DNA of 64,000 nucleotides from Alternaria dauci. Taxonomy: Eukaryota > Ascomycota > Dothideomycetes > Pleosporales > Pleosporaceae. The position numbers were made by a program, and so were the translations under genes. The number at the start of each line of letters is the position of its first letter. Within the stretch, counting starts at the first letter, position 1. This document shows, piece after piece, positions 35,520 to 46,953 of the stretch. The DNA lies in the NCBI RefSeq assembly GCF_042100115.1, contig NC_091272.1:1488001-1552000 (forward strand). The letters run 5' to 3'. The notes beneath the pieces are model-generated. The model saw only the letters and a program-made list of their open reading frames with translations. It had not been told where the DNA came from and did not search any database.

Positions 35520-38500
35520 ATGGTCTTCTGCACATATTGTGGACAGTCGTTCACCAGGGACGAGCATCTCGAACGACATATCCTAACTCGTAAGTTGGCT
35601 CTTGCTCCGTCCTTGAGGGTTGATTTCCGCAGTGACGAGCACAGTCCGGTCGTTCCGTGGGATCTTCGCTAACCGCCATTGCCAAACAGACACAAATGTC
35701 AAGCCCTTCAAGTGCTTTACATGCCATATGAGTTTCGCTCGACGGTCAGTCTTACCCATCGTGTGCTCCTTGCTCTTTCTCGGCCGGTGGCAACCCTTGT
35801 AGCGAACGAAACGCTGACGATCCTCCCAGAGATCTTTTGCAAAGACATTATACCGTCCACGGCCGCAACCAGAACAACGAGGAAGGTCTGCCACCACAAG
35901 GGATCATACCCAAATCTGCTGGTCGCACACCCATCGCCTGCAGTAATTGTGCAAAGACGAAGACGAAATGCGACAAGAAGTTTCCTTGCACCCGGTGCGC
36001 TCAGAGGAACCTGAAATGTACTCTGCGTCCTACACGTCGAGCATCGAAAGGTGTCCAGCGAGTGGGGGGTCCTCCTGAAACAGGGAGTGGTGATTCGAGC
36101 GAGAGTGGTAGCAATGCGGACAACCAGATCACATCCGGCAATGTCTCTCCAAACCACGACGGCCAATCGAAACAAGCAACCGCACAGTCATCTCCATCTC
36201 AGATTCAGCAGCCTGCCCTGATGACTGACAGCCAACCTCCGTCACAACGACAATCGCAGTCGCCTTCAGCGCCCCACTCGCGGAATCCTTCCATCTCGCA
36301 TCCAGTGCAACCACCACCGCACATGAACCCCGAGGAGAAGTCGCTCCATATACACATGCCGATTTCAAATACTCCCCCATTCTTCGACCAGTCACCGTCC
36401 AATGGCCTAGCTCATTCCTCGTCATTACTTTCGCCTCTTCCCACACCGGTTACGGGCATGAATAGCTTTGTCTCCTCGACACCCATGTCTGGATACGACG
36501 ATTTTGTCAGGACAGTGCGCGATCAGCCGGAGAATGAGAGTCCGCAATTCATGATGGATCCTTGGCATTCGATGCCTATGGACACGAACTTCGATCCTAT
36601 GCGGATTGACCCCGCTCTGATGATGACCATGGGCATGGATATGACTATGGGACCACCCCAAGACGGCATTCTTAGTATGATACCAGAGATGCCACCTGCG
36701 CAGACATTCGGACAGCCTGTCCAGACTCCTCGCATGGTGGACGAATCATTCTCGGACTTGCAGATTGGCAGCTCGGCTTCGATGTTCTACCCTTCCAACA
36801 GACATTCTTCGATAGCGGACGCCGGCATCCCTGATCTTGGAGCCATTATCGCGGCTCAAGACGGCTGGACTGTTTTCCGTTGCACTCCTTCTATTGCTTC
36901 CAGCTCATGTCCGCGGACTGCAAGGCTGAATCTTGAGCGACTAGAGTTGAGCCTGAAGAACCATGAGGGTTGGGCCAACTGGGCTCCATCCTGGGATGAA
37001 TCCGATTTCCAACAAGGCGGGCAAATAGCCGTGTCGAAATTACAGGAAGCCACACGAGACAAACTCCTCGCCATCACACAGAGCTTTCTTCACAAAGCTC
37101 TAGACATCCACAAAGACGGAAGCAGCACGTCCAGTAGTGGTGAATCTCCAGGGTCCACGGCTTCGCATTCCAACTTCGTCCTTCTTCCGCCTGCTCGCGT
37201 CCTGGAGTACTTCCTCAAGTCGTATGCCAACTCTTTCGAACGCTATTATCCTACCTCCGCCAGAGGAGTCCTTGACGCCAACGAGTTGATGCAGAACTAC
37301 AATGACAAGGCATCAAGCTTGCTCATTCTCATGATGATTGCGCAGGGCGCCATGACCATTCCGTCCATAGAAGCGAGATGGCTGACCGGTGGATTTACCG
37401 AGGCATGTCGGATATCGCTGTTCGACCTGATCGAGAAGAATATCATCATGGCTGGCGATCCTATCGTCCTGAGAGCGGCCCTTCTCTTCACTGTCCAAGC
37501 GGCGTGGAGCGGCGACAAGTGGCAGATGGACATCGCCATGGGTCAGCGCGGCATGTATTTTTCCATGTTACGGCACTCGGGTATTCTTGATGTTCGGCCA
37601 CCTACCACGCCTCACATGAACGGAAACACGTCGACGGATGTGTTGTGGAAGGACTGGCTTCAGCAAGAAAGCCGCAGCCGGTAAGTGTTGAAAACCTCGG
37701 TACAGTCACGTGCGCACACTTACTAATATGATGTAGCCTCATCTACTCTTGGGTCATGGTAGACCAGGACCTATCGCTCTTCCATGATACCGTCCCGCTG
37801 TTCTCGGTAACAGAATTCGGCGCGCCAATGCCTGATTCAGATCAGCTCTGGCAGGCGCAGACCGCTTCAGAGTGGTCGGAGATGTTCAACCAAGTGCATG
37901 AATTCTCCAATGGGTACTCCTCAGTAGGCTCTGGAGCAAGACCACCGAGTCTCAGAGATCTCTTCCGTTACTTCCTAGATGACGAGATAGTCGTTCAGGA
38001 TGTCCAGGAGATTCATCTGACCCCGATGCACCTGCGGCTGCTGCTCCACCCTCTGCAGACCCTTGTGTGCCAGTATTGTCAACTCCTCAGCTGCTTTTCA
38101 GATAGCGTAGCCTCTCGATCGAGAAATCGGGCACTGACTGCCGCTTCGACTCGGGTGCGCCTAGAAGAGGTACAGGCCTTACTGGGGCGGTGGTTCGACT
38201 TGGCGCAAAGATACATGAAGGCGAACCCAGTATGTCCGATGATGCAGGCAAACCTCGTCATGTTCCATCTGATCAGCATGAATGCTGTGTCGAACTTCCC
38301 AGAGATCGAGCGCCTCGCGCGACGAGAAGGCGTGGACGGCTCGTACCAGCAGATGTTGTGGATGCACAAGAAGTGCTTGTCAGATGTGCAGGAGGCCATA
38401 ACCCATGCTGGTCAAGTTCTTCGCCTCATCCGTGAGATGCCACGAGGCATCCGCCCGCCGTGGTGGGCTGGTGCTGTCTATCGGGCAGGGTTGGTGTTCT

Positions 38501-38796
38501 GGACTGATTCGCTCGCCCATAACGAGTCTCTGAGCCCCAACCACCAAGGAACATATCAGCAGCCATCTAATACTGCTTTCTCTGTGGATCGCCTTTCTGC
38601 TGACCACCCTACCATACTGAGGTACATGTCACGAAGGGAGGGTATCCCCACCTTGACCAAGCGTGACGGAAACCCCGTTCCACTGGATAACGGCTTCGCT
38701 ATCCTGTCGCATTGTATCGACGTCCTTGACGAGGGCGTCGCCACCAGATTTTCCGATGGCATTCGTAGTAAACTCGAGAAACTTGCGCGTGGTTGA
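35520..38796 (+). CDS. CMR1: Melanin transcription factor Cmr1 (two C2H2 fingers plus Zn2Cys6)
   Basis: Exons are join(35520..35589, 35690..35744, 35830..37680, 37737..38796), 1011 aa. Two classical C2H2 fingers use C4, C7, H20, H24 and C32, C35, H48, H52. A Zn2Cys6 cluster follows with C79, C82, C89, C95, C98 and C105 in CX2CX6CX5CX2CX6C spacing. This double DNA-binding layout is the hallmark of Cmr1/Pig1 melanin regulators. After a long Ser/Pro/Gln/Met-rich region, the part from about 390 on looks like a fungal transcription factor middle domain. Family role: nuclear activator of the melanin PKS and naphthol reductase genes. The first two exons are short (70 and 55 nt), and both fingers are assembled only after splicing; each intron joins a finger in frame. 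Confidence 0.94.
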
Positions 38797-41700
38797 CACC
38801 GTACTTCCGCCTCTTCTTTTCCTTTCTTAGCGCACCAACACAAGCTCATGATGTATTAGCGGTCTTCATCGGCGTTTCTCCATCCGCATTGTCTGCCTCT
38901 TTTCCATCTCTTTCGGTATTGTTTTATCAGCATCAGCAACCCAGGATGCCTGGGAGGGATATACGTCAGGTTCCAAGCGTTGGGTGGCGTTCAAAGGCAT
39001 ACACATAGCTTCGGCGTCGAGTGATGTTCGTCTCGGTCGCTGATTCGCGCCGTGCCTGGAATGCGGTCATCTGAATCGACTGCAACGCAGTCCATTAATG
39101 TACATTACATAGACATGATGATCAAATGGCACCTACCGGATTCGGGAACGACAAACCTGTGTATCAAAAATGACTGGTGCTGATGAAGGATGTTACGTGC
39201 TTTCCACAAACTTTCGAAGGGCTTGATGAAGATGAGGGTAGGTGGTTTCCGTGCAGCTTTATCAATGCCAGCTTACTGACGACGTCCATCCGCAGGTGGC
39301 CTCGAGTTCAAGACAGATCCTTCTCTTATCGCGCTGATGGATGTGGGTCCTCTCGTTATCATGACGAGCGAGGATAAGATGAATACATGCGTAGTGGCTG
39401 GAGTGCAACACACTTAGCCTTTCATCCCGCCAAGCCCCTCCGTCATCGATATCTTCCAGTGTCTTCATTGCTCCGTTGTTGCCTCCACCCGTGCTTGTGT
39501 TTCAAGTGTAAGCAGAGCATGGGTCGTGTTGCGTAGGTAATTGGTGTCTTTCGCGTTCGAAGGCTTGATGGCGGGGTCGGCTAAGAGAGCAAGTGGTGTG
39601 TGTGTAAGGGCGGCACTACGGCGGCGGGGTGTTCAAATCATGTGCCGTATGTGGCAGACAGGCCATGAGAGAACGCGTATCCATCATATGCGAGGACACG
39701 AGAGCAGTCACGGCTCTGGGTACGAACAGTAAGAAAGAATAAAGGAAGTCGAAAGAGCTAGTAGGTCACGTTTGGGTTCCTCAACTCGATTTTGCAATAT
39801 GTTTCTATGGGCTGTTTAAACAACGAAGAGATGCAAGCAGTATCGAGGCACGTCCCTCAACCTCCTCCGTGTAGTTACTTCGCCTCTCCTCTTTCCCCGG
39901 ACGCTATGCAAGTGCTTCGTCACACTATGGAGGCGCCGCTCTATCCAGATCGTACTATGTATCGACGAACCCTCCGGTGACCGTGCTGATGCTTCCAACC
40001 CCGTCATCATATCCGAACAACTAGCAACGCCCCTTTACAATGGCGGCCTCATGTACTTGGTAAGCCCTGAAGGTGTTCGGAGAATGAAAGTCTTTTCCCG
40101 ATGCAGCTACTACACAAAATTACTTCTGCCCGTTTAGTTGAGGGTTGGATGTATGCAGCATGCCTCGGTATCACAATGACAGAAAGCCGGTACCAAGACG
40201 TCTACCTGCAGGCTCGTTGCTTGACAAGCTTACGCGTTCAGTGTGATTACTCGCATCCAGAGACCAGATACGCAGCCCTGTTTGAGATGGCTCGTTGTTA
40301 GAATGCACAAGAGTGGTTAGAGTACTTCGGGCGCAAGCACACCTTGTTACACATCCCAATAACCTACGACATGAAGGACCGTTTGCAGAATCAATGAACA
40401 CAGGTCGGTCGCCTCTGCTCAATCTGCATGGCTAACACGAGGATCATGCCAAGCCTACAGATGCCCGCACGATAGCCGTAATTGCCAGGAAACGTGGACC
40501 GTGCCATCAGGATTTGTTGTATATCACCAGCCACGGCGTGGTGGACACGCGAGGGACCCCTCGTGAGTTCCATATAACGGTCGGTGAATCGGAGGTTTTT
40601 GTCGCCGTTGGTGCCTTACACCCTATCAAGAGGTTGTGGTGGATGTAGTGATATGGTTGCGCTATCCTAGTCAAAGACATGCCTAGTGTCGATCAATGCA
40701 CTTCCGTATGCCAGCCGAACTCGAATTTAAGCATCGGGGACTTACCGGGTAGTATCCGAACGGTTTGTGGCCAGGGAAGCCTTTCTGTGTTACTCATGCC
40801 CTACGTAGCATTCCACAAATCTCTGTAAAGATCTAGTATCACTTCAGGTTCTCGGTCATCACAACACATCTGTGTCGGCATCGAAGACACCGACATCATC
40901 ACCAACATGCCACGAACACAAGTGCGAGGATTCGATTATGATTACCAAGATCGTCCCGGGGATGAACGCATTAGCACAGGGCGATCTAGCAGATGGCCGC
41001 GTGGAGGGCACGGCGACAGCCTCTTTCACCGCTATGTGCTTGACGGGAAACGGACTGAGGGGAAAACGAAGCGATTTAGGTATGGCTCCGTCGACTCCAC
41101 AAAGGAGCTGTCCAGGATGACATGCTACCCCTTTTTTCAGGCCGGGAAGCATTTGCACGTCGGTGATTCGTACGGTGATGCTCCATCCCAAAATCTTCGA
41201 ACAATCAAACAGCAAAACTAAAAATCAGTTGGAAGATAGTTTTCAAGGTTACATGGGCGTCCATGAATGACGCAGCGATGATATCGTATCATCGGCCGCG
41301 TTCTGCTGTGTTGTTGGAACGATGCGGAGGTACCGATGGTGGGCTTCTTTACGCGAAGCACCTTTTAACGGGAAGTATCGCCCTGCCATCACTGCTCTTC
41401 GGCACTCTTCGAGTGGGCAATGGCCAGCCCCAAGTGGCTCTATCAGCTTGTCACCCTTTTCCCGATACGAAAGAGCATCTACACGAGCCGAAGCGTCACA
41501 CAAAAAGATCCGAAACTCTGGCAAGTGCTGGATGTATTGACACTGCACTGTCAATCCATCGTATAACGGCGAACCATTTTCGGCATGAACAAGCCAATAG
41601 AACGGCATGGAAATGCGCATGGTTTGGATCTTTGTGCCGTTGCGCGCAGTTGGTGAGACGCCGTGGCTGGCAAACTCATTCCTGCTTGCAAGATGAAGCC

Positions 41701-43062
41701 TGTAAGCACTCCAATACCGCGCACAGACGCGTGGCCATATTGTGCTGGCAATCCAGGTATGCAATCTGGATAAAGACTGAGGTGCGTGGTTGTCGTATAT
41801 GCTGGGTGTCGATGGCTCGTGTCTAGACACGGTTTAATTTACGCGCAGGATTCTTATCTTCGAACGATCCGCAAGCTCGAGATGAGGATGCAGTCAGCTC
41901 GCTATTCACTGTCTGAGTTTCTCCATTCATCAGTACGACACTCTGAAGATGAAGCGAAGCAGAATACACACGGACAACGAAGACGTCGGCGGATCCCCGC
42001 AATGGAAGCCGGCCGCGCCCCTCGTTGATTGCGACACCTAGCTACGGAATCGTGCCGACTTCTAGGACACTTGCACTTACCGGATTGCGTCCGGAGTTCG
42101 CACGGCCAAGATATTCATGATGACCGTTGGTGCATGGGGAGCCATTGAGGTTCCAGCACACTGTGGTGTTGAGAGGCATCGAGCGAGGTCCTGCCGAACC
42201 CTGAGTGAGTTTGCGGGCTAAACCTTCCAGGGATTTCCACCTTGGAAAGTCACTTGACTGCACTGGAACGTCAAGAACGTCATGAACGTCCATGGCCTTA
42301 GGGCTTACGATGGACAGAGTCAATGGCAGCGGAAGGGTATTCTGCTCACTTCACAGCGCGATGTAAGGATGCGCAGCGGATGCTGTCCGTGGACTGCGGA
42401 CATCCGAGCATACGAAAATAGAATGTTGCGATGCCGTCGGCGTTGCACCAGCTGTGCGAGTGGTCTTCAACGCCAAACGCCGGTTGTTCACGTTGCCATA
42501 CCTCTTGCTTCACCTGGCAAACTCAACGGGATCCCAAAATTACTCGCAGTCGACAAAAAAAGATATTTTGATCTCATGAAACGGACAGGTGCGTCACGAA
42601 CAGGCCCTAGATGTTTGTTGTTGCTGGGCGGGCCCTAGTATCTCGCGAGTCGACCAATGACGAGAGCCCCTGAACCCCTCGGCCCCTCTCCTCCGAAGTC
42701 TGTCCCTGAGGCTCAGGCTCTCCTACGGGGACGGGGACCACACTACCGGACAGGTGCGGCGCAGGTACACACTGTTTCAGCCCTAGGACTCACGACTCTT
42801 GGGGGCGATGCTATGTGCCGAACCGGAGGCAATGAGTTGGGGGAGTCGTATGGATGTTGGGATACCGGTGGCAGGTTCGATGGCAAAAGAGCTACTCATT
42901 GAACGCGGTCTCCGCTGGAGTTCCGAATAGCGAAAGGGTATATATGTCTTCGTCTTGACCGTGGAAGGAAATCATCATCACAACCACTCTCATCACTACC
43001 ACAACCACCTCTCCACTTCAATCCTCACTCCAACACCAAACAACCACCACAACATATTCACA
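38797..43062. other. 4.3 kb spacer between CMR1 and the reductase
   Basis: No gene is supported. At 41249-41830 both strands are open for nearly 580 bp (193 codons minus, 187 codons plus), but neither translation is recognisable. The right end carries the reductase promoter. Confidence 0.5.
42938..42946 (+). promoter_or_regulatory. TATA box of the naphthol reductase gene
   Basis: GTATATATG lies about 117 bp before the start codon. It is followed by a leader rich in CATCA and CCAC stretches with no ATG before 43063. The position is plausible for a fungal core promoter. Confidence 0.45.
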
Positions 43063-43966
43063 ATGGCCTCAATCGAGCAGACATGGAGCCTTGCCGGCAA
43101 GGTCGCCGTTGTTACCGGCTCAGGTAAGCTCAAGGATATCTAACACTCAATCTACAATACTAACTGTTGCCCAGGCCGTGGTATCGGAAAGGCGATGGCC
43201 ATTGAGCTGGCCAAGCGTGGCGCAAAGGTCGCCGTCAACTACGCCAACGCTGTCGAGGGAGCTGAGCAGGTTGTCAAGGAGATCAAGGCCCTTGGTAACG
43301 GTTCAGACGCCGCTGCCTTCAAGGCCAACGTTGGCAACGTCGAGGAGTCTGAGAAGCTGATGGATGATGTTGTTGCCCACTTCGGCAAGCTCGACATCTG
43401 CTGCTCAAACTCTGGTGTTGTCTCCTTCGGTCACTTCAAGGACGTCACACCCGAGGAGTTCGACCGTGTCTTCACCATCAACACTCGTGGTCAATTCTTC
43501 GTCGCCAAGGCGGCGTACAAGAGGATGGAGATGGGTGGTCGCATCATCCTTATGGGATCCATCACTGGTCAGGCCAAGGGTGTGCCCAAGCACGCTGTCT
43601 ACTCTGGCTCAAAGGGTGCCATTGAGACCTTCACCAGGTGCATGGCTATCGGTAAGTTGTATTCTTCTCACACCGACTTCATCTACTGACGAAGCTTCAG
43701 ATGCTGGCGAGAAGAAGATCACCGTCAACTGCGTTGCACCCGGTGGCATCAAGACCGACATGTACCACGCAGTGTGCCGCGAGTACATTCCTGGTGGCGA
43801 CAAGCTCTCTGATGACCAGGTCGACGAGTACGCCTGCACATGGTCCCCTCACAACCGTGTTGGCCAGCCAGTAGACATTGCCCGCGTCGTCTGCTTCCTT
43901 GCTTCTCAAGACGGTGACTGGGTCAACGGAAAGGTCATTGGCATCGATGGTGCTGCTTGCATGTAA
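43063..43966 (+). CDS. BRN1: 1,3,8-trihydroxynaphthalene reductase (Brn1/Brm2)
   Basis: Exons are join(43063..43123, 43175..43651, 43701..43966), 267 aa, the usual length of this enzyme in Pleosporales. It is a classical short-chain dehydrogenase: the nucleotide loop TGSGRGIG is at 18-25, and the catalytic S149, Y163 and K167 are present (YSGSK). NSG and the block [12 protein letters not shown] are also present. Family role: NADPH-dependent reduction of 1,3,8-trihydroxynaphthalene to vermelone, and often of tetrahydroxynaphthalene to scytalone, in DHN-melanin synthesis. It is the target of tricyclazole-type inhibitors in related fungi. Introns are 51 and 49 nt with TACTAAC and CTGAC branch sites. 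It is transcribed away from CMR1, in the same direction. Confidence 0.95.
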
Positions 43967-45646
43967 GCGGGTCATCTTTGATAGAGCATGTTTTCTTTGG
44001 ATGTTTTCCGCAGTCATGAGCTAGCATGTATTGGCGTTCTTCCCAAGCGAAGAAGATAATGGAACACTTAAGCACACTTCATTTTTCATGGCCCATTTGC
44101 CCTCACTGTGACCCATATTCACCGGTACCCGGCAAAGCAATTATCATTTCGCACACCACTATATCGTGGTGGTGGTGTGGGAACTTTGAGCACATCTTGT
44201 TTTCTTTTTCGGTCTAGGCTACGTAGGTATCTTGGAGATGTATTAACATGTCTTGACCGCCTCCTCCACTCACACATAACTTCTTCTTCACCGCCGCCTT
44301 CAAATCCTTTTTCGCGCACGGGAAGAAAATACTACCATTCACGACCACAGTAACGAAAACAGCCCCGCCTTCGCACGTTCGACTAACACTTCACACGTGT
44401 ATCTTCGTCTCACCTTGCTAGCGGCCTCTGGCAACCAGCCTCCACAGTTAATGCACGTTCAGCACATCTGCTAGGCGACAGCCCCGAGACTTTGCAGTAC
44501 AGAATGCGATATTGAAATAGATGGTATGACTAAGTAACAAAAAAATCGAAGGAATGCAGCTGCATCTGTGATGGCAGCGGTGGTACCTAGCCATTCTTGG
44601 TTCGAGGGCGGTGCACGTAAGGCGACCTCGGGACGGTCGCGAGATCTACTGCGATGTTGGCTGCTGTATGCGCCACCTCCATTATGATGCGCTGTTTTTA
44701 TCGCTGCATCAACAACTGTGATTCAAAACTTCTTGGAGACGGGCCGACTGTTTGAGACCGCAAGCATTACTTTCGTGGATAGCCTAGCGAAAATTTGGGC
44801 TGCGAAATACCCGTCAGCATGTAGCGAGATGGCGGCACTCCAAATATCTCCAGGAAGCGCTCCGTCGAAGCCAAAAATAGACGACATTACAAAGAACATC
44901 AAAACCACCTAAAAATTGAAGGAGAAATTGTACTGCGGCGCAGTCGTCATTTTTTAGGCCTCAGCGATTCCTTGCCTGCGGATCTCCTGTTATCCGGCGT
45001 TGAGGCAAAGGTCACGATCGAAGATACGGAACTGAAACATGTTCAATGAGCAACAACAAGCATCCCAAGACGTAGTCAATCTTGTGATAACGCGTGGTTT
45101 TCCTAAAAAAACAAGACGCGTTTGAAGCCTAGAGGCAGATGTATGACAACCACGCTAGATGGACTTCCCTCACAGTAGAGCTCAGCCACGACGGTGTCCG
45201 GACCCTGGGTCAGCCACTTTGGCGGCCTTATCAGGGCTGTCAGACGCTCGTTGGACCTCTCCAGGGCTGTTTGGCAAAAGCTGGAACATTTCAAATTCTA
45301 AATGGTTGCATGAGACTAGGCATGTCTATCTTGGAGATGCTGCTGTACTATTCTCCGCCTTTTTGTCATATGGCAAGCCTACCCAGGTGAGGCTGAGGAG
45401 CTGACCAAATTAGCGACAAAGCGCAGCAAGAATGGCACAGCTTACCGCCGAGCATCATCACCACCATCATCCTGAGGCTATGTGCGGAGTATGTGGTATA
45501 GCAAGTCTGTGGTGGAGATACTACATGAGTACATATATGCAGACATTCTTCTTCGTCAAGTACAACATCACAGTATCTCCTTCACAACATCTTCATCACA
45601 TCTTACCAATTATACAACTCCACAACCTACCAACTCATCATTCAAT
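43967..45646. other. Intergenic, 1.7 kb
   Basis: This lies between the reductase and the cupredoxin gene. Small frames occur (for example 65 codons at 44718-44912) without recognisable content. A short His-codon-like CATCACCACCATCAT run at about 45455 is probably part of the cupredoxin promoter or leader. Confidence 0.4.
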
Positions 45647-46189
45647 ATGGTCGCTATCACATCAATTACTCTGGCAGCCACGACGCTCATCAGTCTCGCT
45701 ACTGCTATCCCAGCGCAAGCAGTTCGGTCTACGGGTGTGATCCATCGCGTTTTCGCCGGTTCTACAACCGCCAACAACGGTCTTCATTTCGAGCCTGAAA
45801 ATGTCGTCGCTGAACCTGGCGATCTGATGGAATTTCACTTCCTCCCCAAAGCGCACACGTTTGTGCAATCTTCCTTCGACAAGCCATGTGAGCCTCTCGG
45901 CGGCGATGATGCGATTTTCTCTGGCTTCAACTTCAACACTACTGCGGGCGAGGCACCAAATGTCTTTACCTTCATGGTGCTAGACAAGAATCCGATTTGG
46001 TTCTACTGCTCTCAGACCAACGGCAACCACTGCCAGAGAGGCATGAGCGGTGTGATCAACCAGGACTTTAACTCCGACAAGACGCTCGCAAAGTACAAGG
46101 AGAATGCTGTCAACACGGTCACCAAACAGCCTTCTTGTGATCCCCTTAATTCTCAGGGTGGGATGATTCTGCCAAATGTGCCTTTGTGA
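45647..46189 (+). CDS. Secreted cupredoxin-domain protein
   Basis: Single exon, 180 aa. The start at 45647 is chosen because a signal peptide follows directly (hydrophobic core to about residue 18, then AIPAQA); the frame is open further upstream but has no conserved content. The mature part is a blue-copper-like fold. The likely ligands are H70 (KAHTF), C121, H128 and M133 in the pattern C-X6-H-X4-M (CSQTNGNHCQRGM), which is the type-1 copper arrangement. Fungal relatives are extracellular and often GPI-anchored with a Ser-rich tail. This one has no such tail or anchor signal and is probably freely secreted. Its role is unknown; it neighbours the melanin genes, but no functional link is shown. 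Confidence 0.85.
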   Translation: MVAITSITLAATTLISLATAIPAQAVRSTGVIHRVFAGSTTANNGLHFEPENVVAEPGDLMEFHFLPKAHTFVQSSFDKPCEPLGGDDAIFSGFNFNTTAGEAPNVFTFMVLDKNPIWFYCSQTNGNHCQRGMSGVINQDFNSDKTLAKYKENAVNTVTKQPSCDPLNSQGGMILPNVPL

Positions 46190-46953
46190 GCACTTGGCTG
46201 TAGTGGTTGTGCGTGGCATGGGCAGTGTAATGGCTGCACGGCTTTTCCTTTAAGTTTTCTCCTGCATAGCATTTGGCGTGGAATTTTCTGTTTGTTAATC
46301 TGCATTGCGTTGGAGTTGGCTTTTGATGTTTTATCCTTCTTACACTTGCTGTTGCTAGAAGCTTAGTTTTCTCTATTCTACCAAATTTCAGAACAGTCAT
46401 TTTCACTCTAACTTGATTTACATCGCTCTGTCTAGCTCGCTCAGCTCATACCACTGCTCAAAGGTGTTATCCACGATAGTCAAACCCATGATTCGAGTTG
46501 CCTCCGTGATCAAACATTCTCCCAAGCTGCATAAGAAGTCTCACACGAACCCAAAGACCGAGAAGAGCTGCCTGGAGCAGACTTCTGACAAGCTTACACA
46601 CTACGCCAATTCGATACGATACCGATGCTTTCTAGAGTATGAGGTTTGCTTTTATTGGGTAATGCGAAAGCTTTTCGCAATTCCATGACCATGTGTTCTT
46701 TGATATCGTCCTCGGAGAAAACATACCAATCATGACCTACCTGAGTTTGCCAGCCACCGTAAAGTTTGCTCTCGGGTTCCTCCCTGAATGGATGCTATCT
46801 CACAGATACCTAAGTAGTTCTTTGTATGTCTCACGTATCTAATGTCCGCTTCCTAACTGCGAATTCGCAGACTACAAATATACTTGGTTGCCGTAAATCG
46901 TCCTCACCATAACGTAAATATCTGCGCCAAAGTAGTTTAATTGAACGGTCACC
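46190..46953. other. Intergenic, 0.76 kb
   Basis: This lies between the cupredoxin gene and the basic hypothetical gene. Nothing supported was seen apart from ordinary AT-rich promoter sequence near the right end. Confidence 0.4.

Noticed and set aside
42870..42900. GGTTCGAT motif resembling a tRNA T-loop
   Set aside because: No matching acceptor, D-arm or anticodon stem pairs could be drawn around it.
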